From the NCBI GenBank assembly GCA_900319645.1, contig ONPG01000015.1:1-56451 (forward strand): DNA of 56,451 nucleotides, written 5' to 3'. Under the pieces are notes generated by a model. It was not told where the DNA came from and ran no database searches. It worked only from the letters and a program-made list of their open reading frames with translations. Numbering within the stretch: the stretch's first letter is position 1; each line of letters begins with the position of its first letter. Shown here piece after piece: positions 35,314 through 42,726 of the stretch. The stretch is from an uncultured Bacteroidales bacterium. GTDB taxonomy: Bacteria > Bacteroidota > Bacteroidia > Bacteroidales > Paludibacteraceae. A program made the position numbers and the translations under genes.

Positions 35314-36109
35314 AATTGCTATAGGATTTCAAACATTCTACAAAATTCTCCCATGTGTCACTTAACCATTTTTGAGAGAATAGTTCTTCTAATTTGTTTT
35401 CGATTTTTACAGCCGGCACAGCCCACTCTTGGGGCATTTCAGTTAATAAACGTGATTGCTGCTTGCTACGATTTATACATTGCAAATAATCTTTTTCTAA
35501 TCGTTCGACCGCTTCGGTTAGTTGATTGGATGAAACAGATTTTATAATATGTGCAAAAATATCCGCGCCAAGAATACTATCCGTTTCTGTCATCTGTAAC
35601 AAGGGGAAATCAAAGGTTACATTGTTAAGAATTCCTCCGTAATCAATGGAAATCAAACGTGCTTTCTCTATATCATATAGTAGATTTGCATTGTTGTATG
35701 TGCGATCTTCGTTGGCAATCCAAAAATCAAAAAGAGCAATTTTAAGCAGTTGGTATAATGTATCTCTATTCACTTCTACCCGTCGGAATGAGGTAGGCGT
35801 TATGTCTATTACACCTTCTATTTTCCGAAAGCCGGCGGCAGGAGCCGACAAACTATGTGATAGCGAAACAGATGCCCAATGTTCCGGCATGATTTTTATC
35901 AAAGCAAATGGTGGAGTGTTGATTTTCCATGCATCAGCAAAAACAGCCCCAATAAATTCACATGCTAACTTATATGAAATAGTAGCATTTGGGCGCATGT
36001 ATTTGCAAATGTACTGCTGCTTGTCGGAGCATAATACCAAAACTGGCAACTCGCCAGTAGGGTAATGCATAGATATTTCCTGAATACTATGTAAATGCTG
36101 TATTTCCAT
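35303..36109 (-). CDS. HipA-like protein kinase
   Basis: The 268-aa cytosolic protein has the HipA-family kinase core: the catalytic region LFDFWIANEDRTYNNANLLYD (given here as three contiguous pieces around EDRTYNN) and the metal-binding ISIDYGG near residue 165. It starts at MEIQHLHSIQ (36109), 22 nt after a good -7 box; the longer upstream frame crosses the promoter and is rejected. HipA-type kinases phosphorylate translation factors or tRNA synthetases and can cause dormancy. No HipB-like antitoxin is present; a DUF3037 protein follows instead. It opens the five-gene operon that ends in herA. Confidence 0.75.
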   Translation of the reverse strand: MEIQHLHSIQEISMHYPTGELPVLVLCSDKQQYICKYMRPNATISYKLACEFIGAVFADAWKINTPPFALIKIMPEHWASVSLSHSLSAPAAGFRKIEGVIDITPTSFRRVEVNRDTLYQLLKIALFDFWIANEDRTYNNANLLYDIEKARLISIDYGGILNNVTFDFPLLQMTETDSILGADIFAHIIKSVSSNQLTEAVERLEKDYLQCINRSKQQSRLLTEMPQEWAVPAVKIENKLEELFSQKWLSDTWENFVECLKSYSNYEK

Positions 36110-36130
36110 CGTCTTTGCTACTTTGCGCTG

Positions 36131-36162
36131 CAAAATTACTAAAAATAAATGAATTATGCAAA
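36131..36162 (-). promoter_or_regulatory. Promoter of the HipA/DUF3037/SIR2/HerA operon
   Basis: Minus strand: TTTG (36162-36159), 20-nt spacer, TAATTTTG (36138-36131). The following four genes have gaps of 40 nt or less or overlap, so this one promoter may drive all five. Confidence 0.85.
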
Positions 36163-36276
36163 TATTTTTGACGATTTTCCTAAATTCCCTGCGATTTATT
36201 TTCTCAAACAACATAATTCCCGCGCGATTTTTAAATAAGTAATGATAATGTAGATTTTAGCTTTTTCTGCGTTTTT

Positions 36277-36463
36277 GGTAGTTATTCGGCAAATTTATGT
36301 TATTCTATATCCGCAAAAAGCAGTAATTTTGTCGTCGGAATTGGAGATCAATGACTGCGTTACTATGTAACTTGTATAATTGTCTCAATTCCTCCTCTCC
36401 CCACAGATTGAAATTTGCGGGGACCCCAATTAACACAATATTAACCATTTAAAAAACGTACAT
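36277..36463 (+). promoter_or_regulatory. Promoter and structured leader of the amidohydrolase gene
   Basis: The -7 box TAATTTTG lies at 36325-36332, preceded by the upstream block GGTAGTTATTCGGCAAATTT shared with other promoters here. The leader of about 125 nt can form AATTGGAGA/TTGTCTCAATT (36340-36391), enclosing GTTACtatGTAAC, and a CCCC..GGGG stem at about 36398-36424. It may be a regulatory leader. Confidence 0.5.
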
Positions 36464-37420
36464 ATGCGGCAAACGATTGTATCAACTCTGCTTGTTCTCT
36501 CTTCCATGGCGGCGGCACAAGTGACGGACTACCACGCGCACGCAATTCCTGATTCGTACCGCGAGCTGGTGGCGAAGCACAACATGCTTCTGGACGAAGG
36601 TTTTCCCTTGCCGCAGTGGAGTGCGGAGGCACATCTGCAGATGATGAGCGAGGTGGGTATCGATAGAACTATTCTGACGATTCCTGCTCCGCATCCTTTT
36701 TTCGGCGACCAAACGGAGTGCAATACCGCGTGTCGTCAGTTAAATAAAGAGTTGGCGGCCCTGTGTCTAACTTCTAACAGCGCCAGCGGTCTAACGTCTA
36801 ACTTCCAATTTGCCGCGATCCTTCCTCTGCCGGATGTGAATGCAGCGATCGAGGAAGCCAAGTACGCGTTAGACACTTTAGGAGCTGTGGGCGTCAAGTT
36901 AGCCACGAACGTCTATGGGCAATACCTCGGTGACAGCGTCTTAGACCCGCTGATGGAATTTCTCTCCGAGCGCCAAGCCTTAGTTATCCTTCATCCGCAC
37001 AAACCCTCGCCGGTGAACGAGAAGGTGATGCATCAAACGCCTTTAGCGATGCAGGAATACCTCTCCGAAACCACGCGCACGGTCTGCAACATGATCAGCC
37101 GCAACGTGTTAGCGCGCTATCCGGGAATGCGTGTCGTTGTACCGCACGGAGGAGCCTATCTGCCGATTGCTATCCCGCGAATGCGGTCGCTCTATCCGGT
37201 GATGCGGCAGAACGGCTTGGTGGGCGAGATTGATTTCGAAGCCAACCTCAACAGCCTCTATTTTGACTTGGCGGGTTCGCCTTCGGACGAGACCATCCGC
37301 GCACTCCTGCCCCTCACCACGCCTGACCGTCTCCTCTACGGAACCGACTACCCGTACGTCGCACCTAAAGTCATTAAAGCCAACATCGAACGTATCAAAC
37401 AACATCTTCCAAACAAATAA
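36464..37420 (+). CDS. Secreted amidohydrolase (ACMSD-like, amidohydrolase_2)
   Basis: The 318-aa metal-dependent hydrolase/decarboxylase has a signal peptide (about residues 1-18, ending AAAQ), which is unusual for this mainly cytosolic family. Motifs are DYHAHAIP (His24, His26), VILHPHKP, VVPHGG and LLYGTDYPY (metal Asp). Residues 101-114 (CLTSNSASGLTSNF) are an in-frame repeat insertion shared with the M28 and CMD-cupin genes. A secreted flavodoxin gene follows 5 nt later, so the two form an operon; the substrate is unknown. Confidence 0.8.
   Translation: MRQTIVSTLLVLSSMAAAQVTDYHAHAIPDSYRELVAKHNMLLDEGFPLPQWSAEAHLQMMSEVGIDRTILTIPAPHPFFGDQTECNTACRQLNKELAALCLTSNSASGLTSNFQFAAILPLPDVNAAIEEAKYALDTLGAVGVKLATNVYGQYLGDSVLDPLMEFLSERQALVILHPHKPSPVNEKVMHQTPLAMQEYLSETTRTVCNMISRNVLARYPGMRVVVPHGGAYLPIAIPRMRSLYPVMRQNGLVGEIDFEANLNSLYFDLAGSPSDETIRALLPLTTPDRLLYGTDYPYVAPKVIKANIERIKQHLPNK
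36768..36805 (+). repeat. In-frame SNSxSGLT repeat in the amidohydrolase gene
   Basis: TCTAACTTCTAACAGCGCCA, then GCGGTCTAACGTCTAAC, encodes LTSNSASGLTSN. Codons TCT-AAC-AGC-(GCC)-AGC-GGT-CTA-AC are the same, in the same frame, as in the CMD-cupin gene. Confidence 0.85.
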
Positions 37421-37425
37421 ATCCT

Positions 37426-38490
37426 ATGAAACGCATTTTTACCCTTTTTGCAGCTATGAGCTTGATTCTCAGCACGTCTTCCGCCAAAACGCTGGTGGTT
37501 TATTACAGTTACACTGGTAACTGCGAGAGTATCGTTACTGAACTGACGAACCGGATCTCAGCCGATGTCGTGGAGATCGAACCGGCAGAGAAAGGACTTC
37601 ACTACGAAGCCAACAACTACGCGCTGGGCACGCAACTGCTCAATGCCATCAAAGCGAACCCGAACGATGCCGCTTCGTATCCGGAGATAGATCCGGTAAG
37701 TGTGTCCGTGGCGGATTATTCCACCGTCATCATCGTCACGCCGCTCTGGTGGAGCCAGATGGCAGCAATCATGCAGAGTTACCTCTTCCAAGTCGGCGCA
37801 CAACTATCCGGCAAACAAGTGGGACTCATCGTCTCCTCTGCTTCCAGCAGCATCAGCGGCGTCGTGGCTGATTGTCACCGCCTTGTGCCCGATGCCGATT
37901 ACCTGCCTGAGAACCTCTGGATCAATAATTCTAACCGTTCGAACCTCTCCACGCTCATTGCCAATTGGGTAGAGACCTGCGGCTTGAACCAAACAGCCAA
38001 TGCCGCCAAACAAATCAACGTAGTCATCGGTTCAAAGACCTTTACTGCTACGCTCGCTGATTCTGAAACCGGCGAAGCCTTTGCTGCCCTTTTGCCCCTT
38101 TCCGTCACGATGAACGAACTGAACGGCAATGAGAAATACCATTACCTGTCCTCCTCTCTCCCCACCGCCGCATACCGCCCCGGCACAATTCATGCCGGCG
38201 ATCTGATGCTCTACGGCAACAACTGCGTCGTCCTCTTCTACGAGACTTTCAACACCTCGTATTCTTATACCCGTATGGGCGCAATAGACAACCCTTCCGG
38301 CCTTGCTTCCGCTCTCGGTTCCGGCGATGTCTCCGTCCGTTTTGAGAAAGGAAGTGTCACCGAAAACCTCACCCCGAATGTACAAAGTGACGATGTACAA
38401 AGTACAAAGGTCATTGAGAATGGCGTTCTCTACATAAAGCATAATGGGAAAATATACAATGTACAAGGAGTAAAGGTAAATGCCGAATAA
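37426..38490 (+). CDS. Secreted flavodoxin fused to a cyclophilin-like domain
   Basis: The 354-aa protein has a signal peptide (to about residue 20), a flavodoxin domain (residues about 21-180: TLVVYYSYTGNCESIV FMN loop, IIVTPLWWSQMAA), a cyclophilin-like beta domain (about 200-310: TFTATLADSETGEAFAALLP), and a short C-terminal tail GVLYIKHNGKIYNVQGVKV of the kind seen on many exported Bacteroidales proteins. A flavodoxin outside the cytoplasm is unusual and suggests periplasmic electron transfer. Residues about 320-330 (VQSDDVQSTK) are an in-frame repeat also found in the ABM lipoprotein gene. It follows the amidohydrolase gene by 5 nt. Confidence 0.75.
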   Translation: MKRIFTLFAAMSLILSTSSAKTLVVYYSYTGNCESIVTELTNRISADVVEIEPAEKGLHYEANNYALGTQLLNAIKANPNDAASYPEIDPVSVSVADYSTVIIVTPLWWSQMAAIMQSYLFQVGAQLSGKQVGLIVSSASSSISGVVADCHRLVPDADYLPENLWINNSNRSNLSTLIANWVETCGLNQTANAAKQINVVIGSKTFTATLADSETGEAFAALLPLSVTMNELNGNEKYHYLSSSLPTAAYRPGTIHAGDLMLYGNNCVVLFYETFNTSYSYTRMGAIDNPSGLASALGSGDVSVRFEKGSVTENLTPNVQSDDVQSTKVIENGVLYIKHNGKIYNVQGVKVNAE

Positions 38491-38592
38491 CAATCGGAGG
38501 AATGCAAAGAAGAAAAGATAGCTTATTCTTATGATTTCTGTCGATAGCACTTCGTTTATGCGAGGTGCTATCGTTCCGTATCCGAGTCGTAT

Positions 38593-38746
38593 GTCTCCCG
38601 TACGCGGCAGGTAAGGGCAAAAGTTTACGATTATTAAGATTTGGACATTATACCAAAATCCGTCTAACCTCTGCGCAGGGTCAGCGTAACCTCTGCTATT
38701 TGGAAGGTTTTTATAAGGTAGCTGAAAGGTATATGATTGTTAAGAA
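38593..38746 (+). repeat. Dispersed element 'GTTGAAAGGTATAC', copy 2
   Basis: It begins GTCTCCCGTACGCGGCAGGT and ends GGTTTTTATAAGGTAGCTGA then AAGGTATATGATTGTTAAGA. It is about 154 nt and closely matches the copy at 49647-49798. The rest of the 359-nt gap 38491-38849 holds a trace of the TATCGAG repeat (38785-38806) and no gene. Confidence 0.85.
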
Positions 38747-38849
38747 AGAGCCAGCCTGCTTGGTGGTCAAGCAGGCTGGAGTCCGATAGATCGAGTTATC
38801 GGGGAATTGAGAGAGCGAATCTTGATCGCCCATGTATGGTCGATGCATT

Positions 38850-39668
38850 TTACTTTTCTGGCTTCTTATGCTTTGACGAAAAGTATATTTTGGCGCAAAT
38901 TAGTACCACTAAATAAATGCCTAATACAATAAAGAACATTTCCCATATCGTGATAGCAGGTTCCTTAGGAGGAGTTTGAGTAGCTGACTTTTTCTTATTG
39001 GTATTACCTTTATCCACATTACTTGTCTCATTGCCACTTGTTGAATTGATAGTATCATTTCCCGTCCATGCATCAGTTACAACACTTATCGCTTCATCTG
39101 TTTGGTATAAATGGTAATCCATCATCTCTGCTTTAGGCTGTGTAGCAAAGAGGATACCCCATACAACGAACGCCAAGAAATAAGCCCAGTAGCGAGAAAA
39201 ATGCTTTTTCGCGTTATTGTAGCGAACCATAGGCAAATCATAATAATACGACCAAATGGGAGAGTTTTCTTCTTTAATCCTTATCGCATTATCAATAGCT
39301 CCTTGTACTTCTTGTCCCCTGCGACTTTGTTGGTTTAATTTACCATCAGCTCTTTTTCTCAAGCCTTCGTCTTTAATTATTCTGTCACACTCTTCTAACT
39401 TATCTTTTGCCCACTTGTATTTTTGCCATGCATCAACGTATTCCTCCTTTTCCGCATTGGACAATTGGAAATTATTTTTTACATGAGGAAGGTCTTTACG
39501 TCTATACTTTACCCAATAAACTAGCGCACAGATTAAAAACACCGGTGGTAATACTATGGGAATTAGTTGTACAGCAATGATAGCGATGATTGCTACCACC
39601 GTTACTACGATTGCGACTAGTGCGCATCCCATGTTTTTTGCATCTTCTTTTGAAATTTTCTTTGCCAT
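38850..39668 (-). CDS. Membrane protein of unknown function
   Basis: The 272-aa protein has two adjacent TM helices near the N-terminus (residues about 13-50), a long soluble coiled helical part (LSNAEKEEYVDAWQKYKWAK), a third TM (about 160-176), a Ser/Thr/Asn-rich loop, and a fourth TM near the C-terminus. No known domain is recognised. It is the last gene of a three-gene minus-strand group with a DUF4236 protein (12-nt gap) and a UDG-like protein. Confidence 0.6.
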   Translation of the reverse strand: MAKKISKEDAKNMGCALVAIVVTVVAIIAIIAVQLIPIVLPPVFLICALVYWVKYRRKDLPHVKNNFQLSNAEKEEYVDAWQKYKWAKDKLEECDRIIKDEGLRKRADGKLNQQSRRGQEVQGAIDNAIRIKEENSPIWSYYYDLPMVRYNNAKKHFSRYWAYFLAFVVWGILFATQPKAEMMDYHLYQTDEAISVVTDAWTGNDTINSTSGNETSNVDKGNTNKKKSATQTPPKEPAITIWEMFFIVLGIYLVVLICAKIYFSSKHKKPEK

Positions 39669-39680
39669 AGTAATAAATAT

Positions 39681-39866
39681 TTAAGAGTTTAACAATTCTG
39701 TAAATGACAGACCTGTCCCGCGCAAACCTGTTGTAAAACGAAGACCATTCTTGCCCAATGTAACTTTTATCGGGCGACCTTTATATGTCAGCGAAACACC
39801 TCGCTTGCTTATATTCAAGAACAGATTTCCTTTGATACGGAAACTGCGCCATAATCTCCAATACAT
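39681..39866 (-). CDS. DUF4236 small protein
   Basis: The 61-aa protein fits DUF4236: SFRIKGNLFLNISKRGVSLT, then TLGKNGLRFTTGLRGTGLSFTE, i.e. the Ser-Lys-x-Gly...Gly-Thr-Gly-Leu-Ser pattern. The family has no assigned function and often accompanies membrane proteins. Here it lies 2 nt after the UDG-like gene and 12 nt before a membrane protein gene. Confidence 0.7.
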   Translation of the reverse strand: MYWRLWRSFRIKGNLFLNISKRGVSLTYKGRPIKVTLGKNGLRFTTGLRGTGLSFTELLNS

Positions 39867-39868
39867 TG

Positions 39869-40645
39869 TTATAAGAATTTAGGGTGGTCAGATAGTAAAT
39901 ACGCACGGAAATGGTCCATGACGCCTTCATATACATTTACATTCCAAGCACTCGGATGGAATGAACATAAAATTATTTTCTTATTTCTTAAATCTATACG
40001 GATACTATTATGATCTTTTATTTGCTCAAACTCATTGCCATACATATTTTGTACAAAATTATAGATATGAGGATTCGTACAAACAATGATATTTGGGGCT
40101 AACAGTTCAATCTCCTCACGTAGCAAATCTCCATATTTGTTAAGGTATTGTAATAATGTCAGGTCAGAAATACTTGTGCTGCCACCTTGCTTCTTACACT
40201 CAACATACGCAAAGGGATGTCTGTTAAAACACTCTTTAACCTGTTCAAAAGAGGTGCGCAGTTGTTCGCTTGTGCAAAGATTGTTAGGCGTTGCATTCCA
40301 CAAGCCCCAAAACATATCTGCGATATTATGCAGGAAACGAGATTTGAGAACTCGGTTATTTTCTTTGTTATGCCTGTTCTGATCGGTTTCTCCCGCTATG
40401 TCTCTCAACCAAAGACGGCTATCGTCACACCACTCGGAGGGCTGATCTTTGACAAGAAATAATATCCGGCGTTGGGCTTTCTGCCATGCTTCAGAGATAT
40501 TGATACCTACATCATTCTTTTCCATGAGTCCGTCCTTGGTAAAAATGATGCGACCGTAGCCTTCTTCGCGAGGCTCATTGTTTTGCTCGCTACGTTCTAT
40601 CCAACGAGCGAACAATTCTTCCAGTTGCATGTTGTAGTCAATCAT
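39869..40645 (-). CDS. Uracil-DNA-glycosylase-superfamily-like protein
   Basis: The 258-aa cytosolic protein has features reminiscent of the UDG superfamily: ILFLVKDQPSEWCDD near the front, FAYVECKKQGG in the middle, LLAPNIIVCTNPHIYN (the central strand) and ILCSFHPSAWNV (the HPS-type loop near the C-terminus). The first catalytic motif (GxDPG) is not evident, so activity is uncertain. It is the first gene of the group with DUF4236 and the membrane protein. A 132-nt nested hairpin lies 58 nt upstream. Confidence 0.45.
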   Translation of the reverse strand: MIDYNMQLEELFARWIERSEQNNEPREEGYGRIIFTKDGLMEKNDVGINISEAWQKAQRRILFLVKDQPSEWCDDSRLWLRDIAGETDQNRHNKENNRVLKSRFLHNIADMFWGLWNATPNNLCTSEQLRTSFEQVKECFNRHPFAYVECKKQGGSTSISDLTLLQYLNKYGDLLREEIELLAPNIIVCTNPHIYNFVQNMYGNEFEQIKDHNSIRIDLRNKKIILCSFHPSAWNVNVYEGVMDHFRAYLLSDHPKFL

Positions 40646-40702
40646 AATATATTGTTTTAGGGTATAAGCATGAAAAAAGCGCGGTACTTTATCGCTATAT
40701 AA

Positions 40703-40834
40703 TTGACTTCTTAGGATTTACCGGACTACCTCATCAACCAATTCTATATGAACAAAGCCCACGCTTTCACGTGAGCATTTCGGCTTTGTTCTCTTGGTTG
40801 ATTTCTCGTAAGTGTCCGGCTTTTAAGAAGTCAA
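40703..40834. other. 132-nt nested hairpin (candidate structured RNA or mobile palindrome)
   Basis: Four helices nest in order: TTGACTTCTTA/TAAGAAGTCAA (40703-40713 with 40824-40834), CCGGAC/GTCCGG (40721-40726 with 40814-40819), ATCAACCAA/TTGGTTGAT (40733-40741 with 40794-40802) and GAACAAAGCC/GGCTTTGTTC (40750-40759 with 40782-40791). The tip contains CACGTG. That is 36 perfect base pairs with internal loops. It contains no ORF, lacks a classical promoter on either side, and stands between the UDG-like operon and the AlbA-type gene in the gap 40646-40977. Confidence 0.75.
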
Positions 40835-40977
40835 GATATAAAGCAAAATGCTAATTCTTCATGTATGTTGTTTGTCTGTTGTTTTATGCCATAGGCGAGT
40901 GTTGATTGATTTTTTTATCGGTCAAGATTGGCCGATACATTATTTATATATTTTACGTCTCGGAGAGGGACGATGTT

Positions 40978-42384
40978 TTATTTCTCAGTTATCTCCCAAT
41001 GACCGCCTTTGTCAGGTCCGACACGACGGATGATGCCTTCTGCTTGCATCTCACGCAATATTTTTTTGATAGTGGTGTGACCTATTTGCAACCGTTCTTC
41101 TAATTGTTGAATAGACACGTTTTTATTACGCAAAATAGCCTCTATTATCTGTTGTGCCTTTTCTGGCCACTTTTCTGGCCACTTTTCTGGCCACTTTTGG
41201 GTGTTCTGGCCACTTTTCTGGTCATTTCCTGGAATATTCGTGCTTTCTGTAGTTACTTGTCCGCCTTGCACCTTCTGAAACACCTCACGTTGGATGGTAG
41301 CCATGAAGCCGCCACGGACTTGTTCAAAAGTCGGCACTTGCAAGTGAGCTTGCTCGAAAGAATCACGGATTTTCTCATAGCCGCGTCCCCAGTTTTCTAC
41401 GAATCCGAGCAAATAGAAGACCTTAGCAATCAGCGGATTACGAGGTTGGGATTCGTGCTCTTCCATTAGTTTCTCTATCGTCATGGTCGGAGGCAGAATT
41501 CCCTCATTCCATAGTTGAATACGGTCTGCCCACACACGCATGTGAATAAAGGTGCCCATATAATCACGGTGCATGATTGCGTTACAGATAATCTCTCGCA
41601 AGCCTTCTTCCGGCATCTCCAAGGTCTCCTTGCGGTACAAGCCTTCGTAACCGACCGTAGAAACGAGATATTTAGTACGCAAGGTGTCTATAACTGCGTC
41701 CGGCATCAATACTAACGGGCAAACAATGTTATCATGAATGATCAAATCTGCCTGATTAACTCCGAAACGACCGATACGGAAAGCCGAGAGCGGACTCCAC
41801 CGTTCAATGTCCTTTCCAAACAACATCAATGCCGCGTTGGTCAGTTCACCCTTCTCGGTCATCAGATTTAGCTTTCGCAAAACGGTCTCTTGGCTTTCGG
41901 TCTTGGCGCTCTTGTTCAGACGCTTATTCTCCAATGCGGTAGAGATAAAGAAATCCCATGCTTCTTCGTCCAGATCACACAGTTTGGCTTCCGGACGAGG
42001 CAGCGAATCCCAGTGGATTTTTGCCTTCCTCATGAGGAACGATGCCAACTCCGGTCCGCGTAATTCCTGAACCGTACTGCCGCTTCGCACATAGTATTTG
42101 CCATCGTACGAAATGCCGTCTTCCTGTGACTTGACAGAAATAGCGATATATTCCTTACCTTCTTCGGTTTGAAGGTTGACATCTGCCAAGAAGCCCAGGC
42201 TATTCTTAATCTTGTTCGGCATGTCTTGAAGCAAGGACTTGGCATCTTTCACTCCAACAATCGTACCATCGTCTTCCACGCCGATATAGAGTGTGCCGCC
42301 TTGACTATTTGCGAACGCACTCAACTCGCGGAAGAACTCATCTTTCCACAAGCGTTTGAACTCGGTATGTTGGTCTTCTTTCAT
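40978..42384 (-). CDS. Schlafen/AlbA_2 domain ATP-binding regulator
   Basis: The 468-aa protein has an N-terminal AlbA_2 (Schlafen-like) domain (HTEFKRLWKDEFFRELSAFANSQGGTLYIGV, split at FFRE), a middle HATPase_c_4-type domain (GLREIICNAIMHRDY), and a C-terminal winged helix (VSIQQLEERLQIGHTTIKKIL). It likely acts as a transcriptional regulator or nucleic-acid sensor. The start at 42384 (MKEDQHTEF) sits 21 nt after its promoter; the longer frame crosses the promoter. KWPEKWPEKWPEK in the hinge before the HTH comes from a 12-bp tandem repeat. Confidence 0.85.
   Translation of the reverse strand: MKEDQHTEFKRLWKDEFFRELSAFANSQGGTLYIGVEDDGTIVGVKDAKSLLQDMPNKIKNSLGFLADVNLQTEEGKEYIAISVKSQEDGISYDGKYYVRSGSTVQELRGPELASFLMRKAKIHWDSLPRPEAKLCDLDEEAWDFFISTALENKRLNKSAKTESQETVLRKLNLMTEKGELTNAALMLFGKDIERWSPLSAFRIGRFGVNQADLIIHDNIVCPLVLMPDAVIDTLRTKYLVSTVGYEGLYRKETLEMPEEGLREIICNAIMHRDYMGTFIHMRVWADRIQLWNEGILPPTMTIEKLMEEHESQPRNPLIAKVFYLLGFVENWGRGYEKIRDSFEQAHLQVPTFEQVRGGFMATIQREVFQKVQGGQVTTESTNIPGNDQKSGQNTQKWPEKWPEKWPEKAQQIIEAILRNKNVSIQQLEERLQIGHTTIKKILREMQAEGIIRRVGPDKGGHWEITEK
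41157..41224 (-). repeat. 12-bp tandem repeat encoding KWPE
   Basis: TTTTCTGGCCAC is repeated three times, then a GGGTGTT interruption, then once more with a variant. It encodes KWPE units between the ATPase and HTH domains; the unit is a multiple of three so copy changes would keep frame. Confidence 0.9.
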
Positions 42385-42404
42385 CCTTGCTCCAATTTCG
42401 GTTG

Positions 42405-42436
42405 CAAAGATACAACAAATATTTGAAATATACAAG
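42405..42436 (-). promoter_or_regulatory. Promoter of the AlbA/Schlafen-type gene
   Basis: Minus strand: CTTG (42436-42433), spacer 20, TATCTTTG (42412-42405). A decayed copy of the same box (TACCTTCG) lies 150 nt upstream at about 42551-42558. Confidence 0.8.
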
Positions 42437-42464
42437 GATTTCAGCAAGAAAATGCAAATATATT

Positions 42465-42585
42465 TGTGTTTTGTGCCGCAAAGCCTTGTTATTTGCACAA
42501 ATGTGCGAATGTAATTTCGAGGTGGGACGGCTGAGCCGTGTCGGTGTCCTCGAAGGTACAAAAATATTTGAAATATACAGGAGAA
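42465..42585 (-). other. Promoter-plus-hairpin element, copy 2 (possible small RNA)
   Basis: On the minus strand a TATATTTCAAATATTTTTG run and TACCTTCG are followed by the stem TTCGAGG/CCTCGAA (42516-42522 with 42548-42554) enclosing ACGGCtgaGCCGT (42527-42539). Downstream words resemble copy 1 at 25520-25668. The gap 42385-42726 holds no gene. Confidence 0.4.
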
Positions 42586-42617
42586 AAGTGCGTTTTGATG
42601 CTCATTTATGCAAAAAT

Positions 42618-42672
42618 GGTAGATATTCGGCTAATTTATGTTTGCGTATCTCAAAAAAAAGTAGTACCTTTG
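42618..42672 (+). promoter_or_regulatory. Extended promoter of the alcohol dehydrogenase gene
   Basis: TTTG (42641-42644), 20 nt, TACCTTTG (42665-42672), with the conserved upstream block GGTAGATATTCGGCTAATTT (42618-42637) also present at 36277 and 49910. Confidence 0.85.
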
Positions 42673-42726
42673 CGCCGAAATTCAAATAATAAATTCATTA
42701 ACGCAAATAAATAATACAAAATAGCT

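Noticed and set aside
36110-36214. Longer N-terminus for the HipA-like kinase
   Set aside because: The extra residues are encoded by the promoter region itself, and a good start follows at 36109.
36333-36440. tRNA gene
   Set aside because: Hairpins are present but there is no cloverleaf with a T-loop or CCA end.
38565-38789. Small ORF giving a GFYKVAERYMIVKKE-type peptide
   Set aside because: It runs through a dispersed repeat element; the same peptide appears from the other copies in a different genomic context, so it is more likely a by-product of the repeat.
40703-40834. Retron msr-msd RNA
   Set aside because: No reverse transcriptase gene lies in the window, so the structured segment cannot be assigned to a retron.
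42385-42561. N-terminal extension of the AlbA/Schlafen-type protein
   Set aside because: It crosses the promoter at 42405-42436 and a hairpin element; the AlbA domain starts at 42384.
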